A stretch of DNA of 7,323 nt from Deltaproteobacteria bacterium (GCA_015491585.1 WFVQ01000160.1:1-7323); one strand, 5' to 3'; shown: positions 1 through 6,517, numbered from the stretch's first letter. Program-made: numbers and translations. Notes: generated from the sequence alone by a model not told the origin.

Positions 1-1
1 C

Positions 2-208
2 CAGTTGGCCACCTTGCTGTTTGCAGCGGACGAAAACCACAGCGCGATCACGGTATTCATAGGCGCCGCCGCCGCGCTCACACTCTCCGCCGCCCTGGGG
101 GCAGCAGTGGGTTCCGCGATATCGAACCTGCTGAGTCCCAAGGTCCTGCAGTACGTGGCCGGTGCCGGCTTCATACTCATAGGCATATGGACCCTGGCAA
201 GGGCCTGA
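2..208 (+). CDS. TMEM165/GDT1 (UPF0016) family cation transporter, C-terminal fragment
   Basis: The reading frame is open from the left edge, so the start lies outside the window; 68 residues are visible. The first residues, QLATLLFAA, match what directly follows the second E-x-G-D-K-T/S signature of the TMEM165/GDT1 family, so the missing upstream part should end in that motif. After it come two hydrophobic helices (roughly visible residues 16-36 and 47-65) with small Gly/Ala residues, as in the last membrane segments of this family. Known members are inner-membrane Mn2+ or Ca2+ exporters that exchange cation for H+. The gene ends 3 bases before the stop codon of the oppositely oriented transglycosylase gene, and no terminator is visible between them. 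It is probably unrelated to the operon next to it. The family call is fairly secure; the transported ion cannot be told from this fragment. Confidence 0.8.
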   Translation, partial: QLATLLFAADENHSAITVFIGAAAALTLSAALGAAVGSAISNLLSPKVLQYVAGAGFILIGIWTLARA

Positions 209-211
209 CGC

Positions 212-1003
212 TCAACCCAGTTCCTTAGCCATGTCGAGGACTGACTGGGAGTAGACCCTCTTCCGGATCACCAGCCTCCTGCCGTTTGAATAGACGTGGA
301 TTATCGGCCTGGGGTTCTTTCCCCATGCCGGGCCAGCGTAATAATACTCCAGGGCCCTGGACCAGTGTTCCAGCCTCGACTTGTTCCACATGCCCGGATA
401 ATCCTGGCGGGCCAGGTCGAAACAGTAGGAGAGATACCAGCTTCCAGCCAATATGGAATCCCTGGGATTCAATGGATCGCTTATCCTGATGCCCTGCTGG
501 GCCAGGGCCCTCTTTGCCAGCTTGAAGGTGGCATCTATGGTCTGCATGAGTCCCTTCGCCGAGGTGGTCTTGGCCTTTGCATCGGGACGGCCACCGGACT
601 CCTGGAGGATCACGCCTCCTATGATCTCTGCAGGGACACCGAACCTGGCGCTGGCCTCATCTATTAGCCCCTTGTAGGGCTTGAGGATCGCTGCCAACCG
701 CTTGGCCCGCCTTCCCTTGAGTTCAGGATATGGATGGCGCTTCACGTAGATCTCTGGCACACGCTCCAGGTCCGACGGCGTGATCCTCGCCTTGGCCATT
801 ATCCTTCCTGGATAGGGATATTTCCTGACGAGCTCTGTCCAGTAGTCCCTCAGGGAAGGTGGCGGGGCTTCCCTGGGCCTCTCCTCCGTCTTGTACTCGG
901 AAAGGCCGCCAAGATAGGCAGAGAGGACGCCTCCGAGGCCGGGGGGTGATGCCAATATCAGTGCCACGATGGAGATGGAAAGTACCTTGAAGCAGTCCTT
1001 CAT
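212..1003 (-). CDS. SLT-type lytic murein transglycosylase, exported
   Basis: This 263-residue protein cleaves the MurNAc-GlcNAc bond of peptidoglycan, forming 1,6-anhydro-MurNAc ends, if it acts like its family. The N-terminus (residues 1-33) has a Lys followed by a long hydrophobic stretch, a signal peptide or membrane anchor; there is no lipobox. A linker with Pro-rich parts runs to about residue 105. The SLT lysozyme-like domain covers about 110-230. It has the catalytic Glu in LQESGG (E135), then GLMQ (151-154), AGSWYL (186-191) and ALEYYYAGP (217-225), the usual order of Slt/MltC-like motifs. The ATG overlaps the stop of the ExbD-like gene by 4 bases (ATGA), with a weak GAGG site 5 bases upstream, so translation is probably coupled. 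It is the last gene of the operon. Co-expression with a proton-channel pair suggests local wall clearance or remodelling for that complex, which is inference. Confidence 0.88.
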   Translation of the reverse strand: MKDCFKVLSISIVALILASPPGLGGVLSAYLGGLSEYKTEERPREAPPPSLRDYWTELVRKYPYPGRIMAKARITPSDLERVPEIYVKRHPYPELKGRRAKRLAAILKPYKGLIDEASARFGVPAEIIGGVILQESGGRPDAKAKTTSAKGLMQTIDATFKLAKRALAQQGIRISDPLNPRDSILAGSWYLSYCFDLARQDYPGMWNKSRLEHWSRALEYYYAGPAWGKNPRPIIHVYSNGRRLVIRKRVYSQSVLDMAKELG

Positions 1004-1446
1004 TTCAGCCTCGTCCTGAACTCAACGCCTATGCCCTGGTCGTTGAGCGACTTGACCGCCACCAACATGGTGCCGGCGCCGACGCTATTGCCCGGATCCT
1101 CTATGACCAGGACCTTCTCCCCGCCTGCGCGCTCCAGTAGTCCGGCCTCGGAGGAGAGCAAGGCGGCTGCGTCGGGCAGGACCCAGCACTTCTCTCCCTG
1201 GCAGACCTCCACCTTACCGTCCACTACTCCTATCTTTGCCAGGAGCTCCTCGCGTAGGACCAAGGCCGAGCTCGATGGTGACGAGGAGGCGTTCACAGGC
1301 ACCTGCTCATTGACGCGTCCCACTGCGAAAAGCATGAGCACAGTTATCAGAAAGAAGGACATGAAAAGGAGTGCGAACAGGTCCTTCCCTGGGTCCATCT
1401 CGGTCTCGTGACCTTCACACCGGAACAGGGAATGGAGATCATGCAT
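1000..1446 (-). CDS. ExbD/TolR-like proton-channel subunit (divergent)
   Basis: This 148-residue protein has the one-membrane-segment topology of ExbD/TolR: a short cytoplasmic N-terminus, one hydrophobic helix (about 23-43) and a periplasmic domain (about 44-148). Asp22, at the start of the helix in MDPGKDLFALLF, sits where the ion-carrying Asp of ExbD (D25) and TolR (D23) is found. The C-terminus (about 112-145, VLVIED... to NDQGIGVEF) resembles the end of the TolR/ExbD periplasmic fold. A Ser-rich linker (54-60) follows the helix, and the periplasmic domain carries two cysteines five residues apart (C82, C87), not typical of the family. The start overlaps the ExbB-like gene by 8 bases and has GGAGG 5 bases upstream. 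The neighbouring ExbB-like gene is the main support for the assignment. Overall similarity to textbook ExbD is low; MotB or ZorB are less likely because no OmpA-like domain is present. Confidence 0.72.
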   Translation of the reverse strand: MHDLHSLFRCEGHETEMDPGKDLFALLFMSFFLITVLMLFAVGRVNEQVPVNASSSPSSSALVLREELLAKIGVVDGKVEVCQGEKCWVLPDAAALLSSEAGLLERAGGEKVLVIEDPGNSVGAGTMLVAVKSLNDQGIGVEFRTRLK

Positions 1447-2038
1447 CGCCGCCTCCAGTGGACTCCGTTGCCAAGGACTCTCTTATCAGGACCGCAAGCC
1501 TCTGTCTGGCCTCCACCACCTCGCGCTCGGTGAAAGAGAGATACGCCATAGCAGCGCCACCGAGCACTGCCGCCACCAGCGAGGAGACCAGGGCAGTGGC
1601 CATGCCTCCCTTGACCAGCTCCTCCACCAGCAACACCGGATTGGCCATTCCCTGTGTCACCTTCTCGCCGATCAGCGAGAAGGCCCCTGCCATGCCGAAC
1701 AGGGTGCCGAAGAAGCCGATTAGGATCACGGTATAGACATCGGCCCTCAGCGCCCGCCTGACCCCGCCTATCCTCCTGTCATACTCTCCATAGAGCGCCG
1801 AGATACCCATATGCAACAGCAGCTCGCCCACTGCCTGGGACGCCTCCGCCCCCTCTCCTGGCAGCGCCTTTCTCACGGCATCACTCACCATGCGCGACAC
1901 CCCGCCATCCTTCGAGAAGAACCTGAGGGCGCTCATGTGGTCCAGGACCAGCGAATATATGCGCCAGGCATAGAAGAGGAAGAAGGGAAGGGTCACCCCA
2001 AGGGACAGGGCCATCTCTTTAGGTGCGTACCAGACCAC
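1439..2038 (-). CDS. MotA/TolQ/ExbB-family proton channel protein
   Basis: This 199-residue protein from a GTG start has the three-helix plan of ExbB/TolQ. Segment 1 is near residues 11-31, followed by a charged cytoplasmic loop; segment 2 is near 102-122 with the signature GFFGTLFGMAGAF (108-120); segment 3 is near 148-167. T112 and T148 (in MATAL) fall where TolQ/ExbB have their conserved channel threonines. A cytoplasmic helical tail with many charged residues follows. Family members form a pentamer around an ExbD/TolR dimer in the inner membrane and conduct H+ (rarely Na+). The start was chosen because an AGGAGG (2044-2049) lies 5 bases upstream of the GTG; a longer frame from 2116 would run deep into the preceding gene with no reason, and the ATG at 2014 is too far from the site. 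It overlaps the ExbD-like gene by 8 bases, so the two are probably made together. Confidence 0.85.
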   Translation of the reverse strand: MVWYAPKEMALSLGVTLPFFLFYAWRIYSLVLDHMSALRFFSKDGGVSRMVSDAVRKALPGEGAEASQAVGELLLHMGISALYGEYDRRIGGVRRALRADVYTVILIGFFGTLFGMAGAFSLIGEKVTQGMANPVLLVEELVKGGMATALVSSLVAAVLGGAAMAYLSFTEREVVEARQRLAVLIRESLATESTGGGDA

Positions 2039-2040
2039 AG

Positions 2041-3429
2041 CTACCTCCTTTCTCCTGCAGCCGAGGCCAGCCGGCCGCCTCCGGCCATTCTCCACTCGTC
2101 GTCCCGGGCCAGGCACGCCCTGGGATAGGCGATCCTCTTGCCGTCAAGTGTGAAATAGCTGGGAATGAAAGAGGACAGCTCTCCTCCGTTGGGCCTTTTC
2201 AATAACAACACCTCTCCTCTGAGGCGCGCCCTCTTCCTGAACTCGCCGGCCTCATCACCGGACAGGCCAGCCGTGGAGATGTAACACTCGAAGGCCCGGA
2301 CCGTCTTGACCCGGAGGTAGGAAGCGTCGCGCTTGTTGAACAGGTACCAGAAGGTGTAGGAATCGGCGGGCCCCTTAACCATGCCGCTGTTCACGGCCCT
2401 CCTGAACAGGGAGAGCACCCCGGGATCGGTGGCCCGTAGGCCGATAGCGCCATAGCCCGAGAGCACATTTGCCACAGGCACCACCTCTCCTTTATCCAGG
2501 TCTATCCTGAAAAAATTGCCATGTCTGTCTTTGGCAAAGGGCACCCCTCCCAGGAGCCGCGCCGCACGGTCAGGGTCACTGTACTCATTGAGCACGCCCC
2601 AGCCGTAACTGCCATCCTGCTCCTCTCCTGAAATCCTCGTCTCCTCTGAAGCGATCGCATCCTTGAGCCGGTCCATCCTGGAAAAGGCCTCTTCGTCCAC
2701 TTCGATGCTCCGGGGGCCCTTGGGAGAGGTGGAACCAGACCGGCCTTGGAGCCCGGCAAGCGCCTCTATCCTGCCGATGTCCGCTGCCCTCTCCTTCTCC
2801 GGTTTCGCAGGGGTCGAGGCCACGATCTCCTTGAGGATCGAGGCCAGCTTCGGCGTTGGAGGCTCCTCTTTCTCAGGTGGAGGAGATGGCACGAACATGG
2901 GCGTTACAGGACGGTCGGCCGCCCTCGGAGCGCTCTCGGCCGCGATAGAGGAGGTTTCGGGCTCCGACTGGGCCGGTTCTTTGGGTGACCGCTCCTCTAC
3001 CGCAATATTCTTCTCCTCAGAGGCGGAATCTGGAGCCGGGGGGACTGGAGGCTCCGCTTTCGTCTCTTCTGGTGCCGCCGGCGCCGCCTGGGCCAACATT
3101 GGATCAGAGGTCTTCTCTGGCTCTTCGGGGTTGGGAGTATCATCGAGCTCTTTGCCGCGCGCCTCGGCAACTGCCGCCTCTTTCTCATCCTTTGATTCCT
3201 TCATCTCCGCCGTCTGGCGCTGGGGTCGGACCTTGGTGTCTGAAGGAATCTCAGGTGGCCGAACCGCCTCTCTCTCTTTGGAAAGCTCCTCTTTCGGGGC
3301 CTCGATGAGCACCGGGGCCCCGAGCACCGCCTTCTTGGCCGACTCCATCTTCGGCTCCAGTCTCGCCAGCTCGTTCAGGGCCAGTATCATCACGGCCATG
3401 AGCACCACAAACCCGGCCAACCGTTTCAT
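2041..3429 (-). CDS. TonB/TolA-like periplasm-spanning protein with unrecognised C-terminal domain
   Basis: This protein of 462 residues has one hydrophobic segment at the N-terminus (about 4-20, preceded by Lys-Arg), so it is probably anchored in the inner membrane with the rest in the periplasm. Residues about 40-215 are low-complexity and rich in Pro, Glu, Ala, Lys and Ser, like the extended stalks of TonB and TolA. A linker (215-270) leads to a folded-looking domain (about 270-445) with GWGVLNEYSDPDRAARLLGG, FFRIDLDKGEVVPVANVLSGYGAIGLRA-type stretches and two cysteines (C382, C439). I do not recognise this domain: it lacks the YP-type motifs of the TonB C-terminus. The start MKRLAG was chosen over an ATG 15 bases upstream because GGAGGAGAGAG leads straight into it and it overlaps the previous stop as ATGA. 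The two downstream genes encode ExbB-like and ExbD-like proteins, so a force-transducing role is likely but inferred. Confidence 0.7.
   Translation of the reverse strand: MKRLAGFVVLMAVMILALNELARLEPKMESAKKAVLGAPVLIEAPKEELSKEREAVRPPEIPSDTKVRPQRQTAEMKESKDEKEAAVAEARGKELDDTPNPEEPEKTSDPMLAQAAPAAPEETKAEPPVPPAPDSASEEKNIAVEERSPKEPAQSEPETSSIAAESAPRAADRPVTPMFVPSPPPEKEEPPTPKLASILKEIVASTPAKPEKERAADIGRIEALAGLQGRSGSTSPKGPRSIEVDEEAFSRMDRLKDAIASEETRISGEEQDGSYGWGVLNEYSDPDRAARLLGGVPFAKDRHGNFFRIDLDKGEVVPVANVLSGYGAIGLRATDPGVLSLFRRAVNSGMVKGPADSYTFWYLFNKRDASYLRVKTVRAFECYISTAGLSGDEAGEFRKRARLRGEVLLLKRPNGGELSSFIPSYFTLDGKRIAYPRACLARDDEWRMAGGGRLASAAGERR
2044..2049 (-). promoter_or_regulatory. Ribosome binding site setting the GTG start of the ExbB-like gene
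   Basis: On the minus strand AGGAGG lies 5 bases before GTG (2038-2036) and just before the TAG stop (2043-2041) of the TonB/TolA-like gene. The site is inside the last codons (Glu-Arg-Arg) of that upstream gene. It decides between the GTG start and longer or shorter in-frame alternatives. Confidence 0.75.
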
Positions 3430-3989
3430 CTCTCTCCTCCACACCTGGTCTCGGCGGACTCCGGAAGCCGCGTCAAGGCATCCCTCCCTGCCTCTATGTG
3501 CGCCATGCCCTGATCCAACAGCGTCAGATAAGCGGAAAGGCTGCGCAGGGTCCTTTTGGCTGCCCTGTCCAGGACCATAGCCGCGATGGCGGGCTCGATG
3601 AATCTGGCTATGCGCACTGCCGCATCCCGCCGCGCCGTATCATATGTTGGACCTATCCCCATGACCGTCACCTCAACAGTTCCTGCCGCTGTATCCAGGG
3701 AACACTCGAGCTCCAGCCGCATCAACCCAGGATAGACCTCCTCCCTGACCATTTCTCCGATGCGGCATGAACCGGAGACCCGCGGAGAGGGCATGGCGCC
3801 GGCACCTCCAAGGGAAACCATCTCCCGCTGCCACCAGCTATCCAGCCGCTGCACAAGCACCGCCTCCACCAGTTCGGCGGTATCCGCTGCGCTTGCAGGA
3901 GAGGCAGCGAGCACTCCCAGGAGAAGGAGCGCCGCCACGGCTCCCCTGCCCTGCCAGAGTCCTCCTGGTATGCCAGCGCCGCCGGGCAT
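3426..3989 (-). CDS. Small exported protein of unknown function
   Basis: I do not recognise this 187-residue protein. A signal peptide is visible: R15, a hydrophobic core (about 18-29) and a likely cleavage site after ASA (residues 32-34). The mature part is mixed: a segment with C75 and C96 flanking a beta-rich stretch (MRLELECSL, then TVEVTVMGIGP), and then a helical C-terminal half (about 117-175) with a third cysteine (C183) near the end. The ATG overlaps the previous stop by one base (TGATG) and has only a weak G-rich site, so it may rely on translational coupling. A GTG at 3938 in the same frame is a possible alternative start but would leave a signal peptide without its positive charge. 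The stop overlaps the TonB/TolA-like gene by 3-4 bases. Its place in the operon suggests a periplasmic partner of the motor complex. Confidence 0.7.
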   Translation of the reverse strand: MPGGAGIPGGLWQGRGAVAALLLLGVLAASPASAADTAELVEAVLVQRLDSWWQREMVSLGGAGAMPSPRVSGSCRIGEMVREEVYPGLMRLELECSLDTAAGTVEVTVMGIGPTYDTARRDAAVRIARFIEPAIAAMVLDRAAKRTLRSLSAYLTLLDQGMAHIEAGRDALTRLPESAETRCGGER

Positions 3990-4774
3990 CAGAACTGCCC
4001 CACTACCCTTGCCACCAGGCCCTCGTCAAAGACCGGACCATAGGCCTTCTGCTCGAAAAAATCGAACAGGCCGGACAGGCAGCCCTTTACTGCAAGCCCC
4101 TGCCCATCAGACGCCGCCTCAAGCGCCTTCTGCATGTGCATGCCACGCTCCGTGGGGAGGCTTACCGCCTGCCAGGTGGGATCCTGTTTCAACTGGAGGA
4201 CCCTGGACCTAAGGTCGTCGGGCAGCCCGTTGACCCCCTTGGCCCTCAGGTTCTCGCGTATGGAGTCGGTATTGATCTTCAGATTGGTGCAGAGCGAGGA
4301 GAGCCTGTCCACCTTCTCGTCTATGAACTCCTGGGCATCTGCGAGTTCCTGTCTGTATCTCGCCTCTATCTTCTCTACATTGGTCCCGAACTGCGCCTTT
4401 GTGATCTCACCTCGCTCCATGCGGGCCTTGTTGGCCTTGAGTTCCTGCAGCTTGCGGAGGTAGATGGCATCCTTGAAGTCATAGTATGGAGCAATCTGGT
4501 TGAGGTGATAGAAGATCTCCTGGATGATGGACCTGCAATGATTAACATATATGGTATTTGAGGCACGGATCTGATCCGTGGACTGAAACACCTCTTTAGC
4601 GGAAGCGTTGAGGGCCCTGACCTGCCGCTCCATCTCACCCTCAGGTGCCTTGCCCTTTATCATGGCCTCTACCCTATCCAGGGAGACCGCGGCCTCTCCG
4701 CCCGCCGCAAGCACCGGCTGCACAGCCGGAAACACGAGGGACAAACCCAGCAGATATGCACAAACCCGTTTCAT
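3989..4774 (-). CDS. Periplasmic alpha-helical (coiled-coil) protein, function unknown
   Basis: This 261-residue protein begins with a clear signal peptide (MKRVCAYLLG, hydrophobic core to about 22, cleavage likely after VLA at 23). The mature chain is almost all predicted helix: charged heptad-like stretches at about 47-70 and 103-180 (LRKLQELKANKARMERGE, then KIEARYRQELADAQEF) point to a coiled coil. The C-terminal part (about 195-261) is less charged and ends in a hydrophobic/aromatic patch (LSGLFDFFEQKAYGPVF). Mature cysteines are C80, C162 and C232. The start was chosen for AGGAGG (4781-4786) 6 bases upstream; an ATG 42 bases further up has no such site. It lies 48 bases downstream of the other helical gene. 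It may be a scaffold analogous in role to the coiled-coil CpoB/YbgF of Tol-Pal, but no homology to it is visible. Confidence 0.75.
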   Translation of the reverse strand: MKRVCAYLLGLSLVFPAVQPVLAAGGEAAVSLDRVEAMIKGKAPEGEMERQVRALNASAKEVFQSTDQIRASNTIYVNHCRSIIQEIFYHLNQIAPYYDFKDAIYLRKLQELKANKARMERGEITKAQFGTNVEKIEARYRQELADAQEFIDEKVDRLSSLCTNLKINTDSIRENLRAKGVNGLPDDLRSRVLQLKQDPTWQAVSLPTERGMHMQKALEAASDGQGLAVKGCLSGLFDFFEQKAYGPVFDEGLVARVVGQF

Positions 4775-4822
4775 GGTAGTCCTCCTTCTTACGCGTGGTG
4801 AGTTTGATGAGTTCATGTTGCA

Positions 4823-5863
4823 TCACTTTAGGCTCGCGCCCATCTCCAGGCCGCCCACCTCTTTCTCCAGCTCGCGCAGGAGTTTGTCGTTGCTCTCCAG
4901 CAGGTTGGTGGCCTCCTCGATGCCCTCGCTCCTGGAGAAGACGTTGATGTCCTGCTCCTCGATCTGGGCCAGCCTGTCGTCCATGAGCTTGCCCACCTCC
5001 AGCACGTGGAGCTGGAGCCCCTTGCCGAACTTCTGCATCTGGGAGAGCTTCTTGTCCAGCTTCCGTATCTCCTTCACTGCCTGGAAGAGTTCACCGATGC
5101 CGCTGGCGCCGGACAGCTCGCCGTACTGCTCGAAGATGAAGGCGTAATCAGCCAGGCTCTCCACTGCGTCGGCCTCGAGGGTGGTGTAACTGTCGAGGAT
5201 GTTCTCGAGGCGCTCTATTATGGACTTGCGAAGCTTCGACAGCCTCTGGACATAGACCAGCCGTTGCAAGTTCCTGCGCACCCTGGCCGCATCACGCCTG
5301 AAGGCCCTCCACTTCCTGGAGCAGGAACGGGACATCTCCTGGGTGAGCGGGCATTTCTGCTCCAGCGCGGCCCGCTGATTCCGCAGCCGCTCGTTCTCAA
5401 GCCTGAGCCTCTTCAGGTTGCTCTTCACCTGCACCATGTCGTCGCTCCTGAGGTCGGCAATCCTGTCGCGCCCTTCATAGACGACCCGATTGAACCTGGA
5501 CAAGGAGGCCTGGATGGCGTCCCTGTGCTCGTCGAAGGCCTTCTGGATCTGGGCCATCCGGTCGGCGTAATAGGCATAGATCAGGTCGTACTTCTCAGGA
5601 CACTTTGCGTACTCGTCGCAGAGATATCCTTCCTTCTTCCACTGCTCTATTTTGGCCTCCAGCGCGATCATGTCGCTGGCCGCCTTGCTGAAGTTGCGGT
5701 AAAAGTCCTCGATCTCCTGGTTTGCCGCCTGGCTCTCCTTGTTGATCTTGTCCACCACCACCGTGGCCTCGCTCACAAAGGAAGTGGCCTTGGCCTGACC
5801 GGCCACTGCCAGCAACAGGACCAGCGCGACAAGGCCGGCCACCTTCAACTCGTGCCCTTTCAT
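4823..5863 (-). CDS. Long periplasmic coiled-coil protein, function unknown
   Basis: This 346-residue protein starts with a signal peptide (Lys residues, hydrophobic core about 8-22, cleavage likely near AKA at 24-26). The rest is nearly all helical with few prolines and many Lys/Arg/Glu/Leu. Coiled-coil-like blocks are at about 36-75, 100-170, 185-235 and 258-340; the last ends in heptads such as LLESNDKLLRELEKEVGGLE. Four cysteines form two close pairs, C82/C88 and C171/C181, placed like staples between helices. The start was set by GGAGGT (5871-5876) 7 bases upstream; an ATG at 5899 directly after the previous stop has no ribosome site. It probably works as a rod or spacer in the periplasm, perhaps with the second helical protein encoded just downstream. 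I recognise no family, and coiled coils easily give false resemblances. Confidence 0.76.
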   Translation of the reverse strand: MKGHELKVAGLVALVLLLAVAGQAKATSFVSEATVVVDKINKESQAANQEIEDFYRNFSKAASDMIALEAKIEQWKKEGYLCDEYAKCPEKYDLIYAYYADRMAQIQKAFDEHRDAIQASLSRFNRVVYEGRDRIADLRSDDMVQVKSNLKRLRLENERLRNQRAALEQKCPLTQEMSRSCSRKWRAFRRDAARVRRNLQRLVYVQRLSKLRKSIIERLENILDSYTTLEADAVESLADYAFIFEQYGELSGASGIGELFQAVKEIRKLDKKLSQMQKFGKGLQLHVLEVGKLMDDRLAQIEEQDINVFSRSEGIEEATNLLESNDKLLRELEKEVGGLEMGASLK

Positions 5864-5899
5864 GACATTCACCTCCGATTCAGTTTCACGGTATTCCAT

Positions 5900-6373
5900 T
5901 TAGAACCTGCCCCTGCAGACCTGCTCCCTGTCGGCCCGCGCACAGATATCCCGCAGCTCCTGGGCCGTGCCGGGATCGGCAGAGGTCAGCGCCATCTCGG
6001 CGTACGCCTTGAGGAGCTCCCTGTCGGCCTCCGTTGCAAGCGTACCGCCTGGAGTGATCCTGGCCTTGATGTAGCTGGAGGTTGCGGTCATACACAGGGA
6101 CCTGGTGGTCTGATCGTTGAAAGCATCGATGGCCCGGGCGAGATGGCGCGGCGGAATGGCCATCCCGTTGCCTGAAGTGAGCAGACGCTCGACCTCAGCG
6201 CGCCAGGCCCCACGGTCGCTCTGGTACAGGGCGTCCAGCCGCTGCGACAGCGTGGGAGGCTGCTGGGGCGGCTGTTTCGGGGTGCACCCCGAGGTGTAGA
6301 TGGCCATTAAAAATGTGAACAGCGTGACCGTAACCGTCCAGGCCAGTTGGTAATCAGCTCTTGCCGCTTTCAT
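5900..6373 (-). CDS. Small lipoprotein, first gene of the operon
   Basis: This 157-residue protein has a lipoprotein signal: charged start, hydrophobic segment (about 11-27) and a lipobox-like TSGC with the lipidated cysteine at residue 30. The residue after it is Thr, not Asp, so by the E. coli Lol rule the protein would go to the outer membrane. A Pro/Gln-rich tether (32-40) leads to a small, mostly helical domain (about 42-150) with C94, C144 and C153. No known domain is recognised. AGGAGGAGGAC immediately before ATG supports this start rather than a start 72 bases further upstream. The stop lies 36 bases before the start of the coiled-coil gene. As the promoter-proximal gene it may supply the outer-membrane anchor of the system; this is inference. 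Confidence 0.74.
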   Translation of the reverse strand: MKAARADYQLAWTVTVTLFTFLMAIYTSGCTPKQPPQQPPTLSQRLDALYQSDRGAWRAEVERLLTSGNGMAIPPRHLARAIDAFNDQTTRSLCMTATSSYIKARITPGGTLATEADRELLKAYAEMALTSADPGTAQELRDICARADREQVCRGRF

Positions 6374-6517
6374 GTCCTCCTCCTTGAAAGATGTTGTTAT
6401 CGGAACTGTTTTTGTTAATATCGTTCCTGAGCAGGGGGCTTTCACACGGGCGATGCAGGTTTTGAAATTTTTCCCGAAGACACGATTACCAAAGGAAAAA
6501 TGGCGGGAGGTATTCTT
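6374..6517. promoter_or_regulatory. Divergent intergenic region with weak promoter candidates
   Basis: These 144 bases are richer in A/T than the genes and lie between the first operon gene and the rightward lipoprotein gene, so they should hold both promoters. On the minus strand a TATTAA (6415-6420) could be a -10, with GTGAAA (6440-6445) 19 bases upstream as a poor -35. On the plus strand TTGAAA (6462-6467) is 16 bases from GATTAC (6484-6489), also a poor match. The arms GGAAC (6402-6406) and GTTCC (6423-6427) form a small dyad around the minus-strand -10 candidate, and TTGTTA occurs twice, 18 bases apart (6394, 6412). The role as promoter region is likely from gene layout; the individual boxes are weak. 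Confidence 0.45.

Larger units (their letters stand above)
212..6373 (-). other. Eight-gene operon for a candidate energised envelope-spanning complex
   Basis: All eight minus-strand genes follow each other with no gap over 48 bases. Gaps or overlaps in transcription order are +36, +48, -1, -3/4, +2, -8 and -4 bases. No terminator hairpin is visible between them. Every product is predicted to be in the inner membrane, periplasm or outer membrane. A single transcript from the 6374-6517 region is the simplest reading. Confidence 0.8.

Noticed and set aside
203..220. Terminator between the convergent transporter gene and the operon end
   Set aside because: Only three bases separate the two stop codons and no stem with a T-run is visible around them.
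212..2038. Zorya-type defence (ZorA/ZorB) or flagellar stator (MotA/MotB)
   Set aside because: The ExbD-like protein has no OmpA-like peptidoglycan-binding domain, the ExbB-like protein lacks the long tail of ZorA, and no ZorC, ZorD or ZorE-like cytoplasmic effector gene is in the window.
2663..3580. Long plus-strand open frame opposite the TonB/TolA-like gene
   Set aside because: Its product is Ser/Gly/Ala low complexity, the mirror of the Pro/Glu/Ala-rich stalk. It lacks a ribosome site and runs antisense across two well-supported genes.
3767..4561. Plus-strand frame of 264 residues
   Set aside because: It is antisense to two exported-protein genes, has Arg/Pro-rich composition at its start, no ribosome site and no recognisable domain.
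5006..6175. Plus-strand frame of 389 residues opposite the coiled-coil gene and the lipoprotein
   Set aside because: Although longer than the genes below it, the product is a Leu/Val/Pro/His-rich mirror of a Lys/Glu/Leu coiled coil. The minus-strand genes have signal peptides and strong ribosome sites; this frame has neither.
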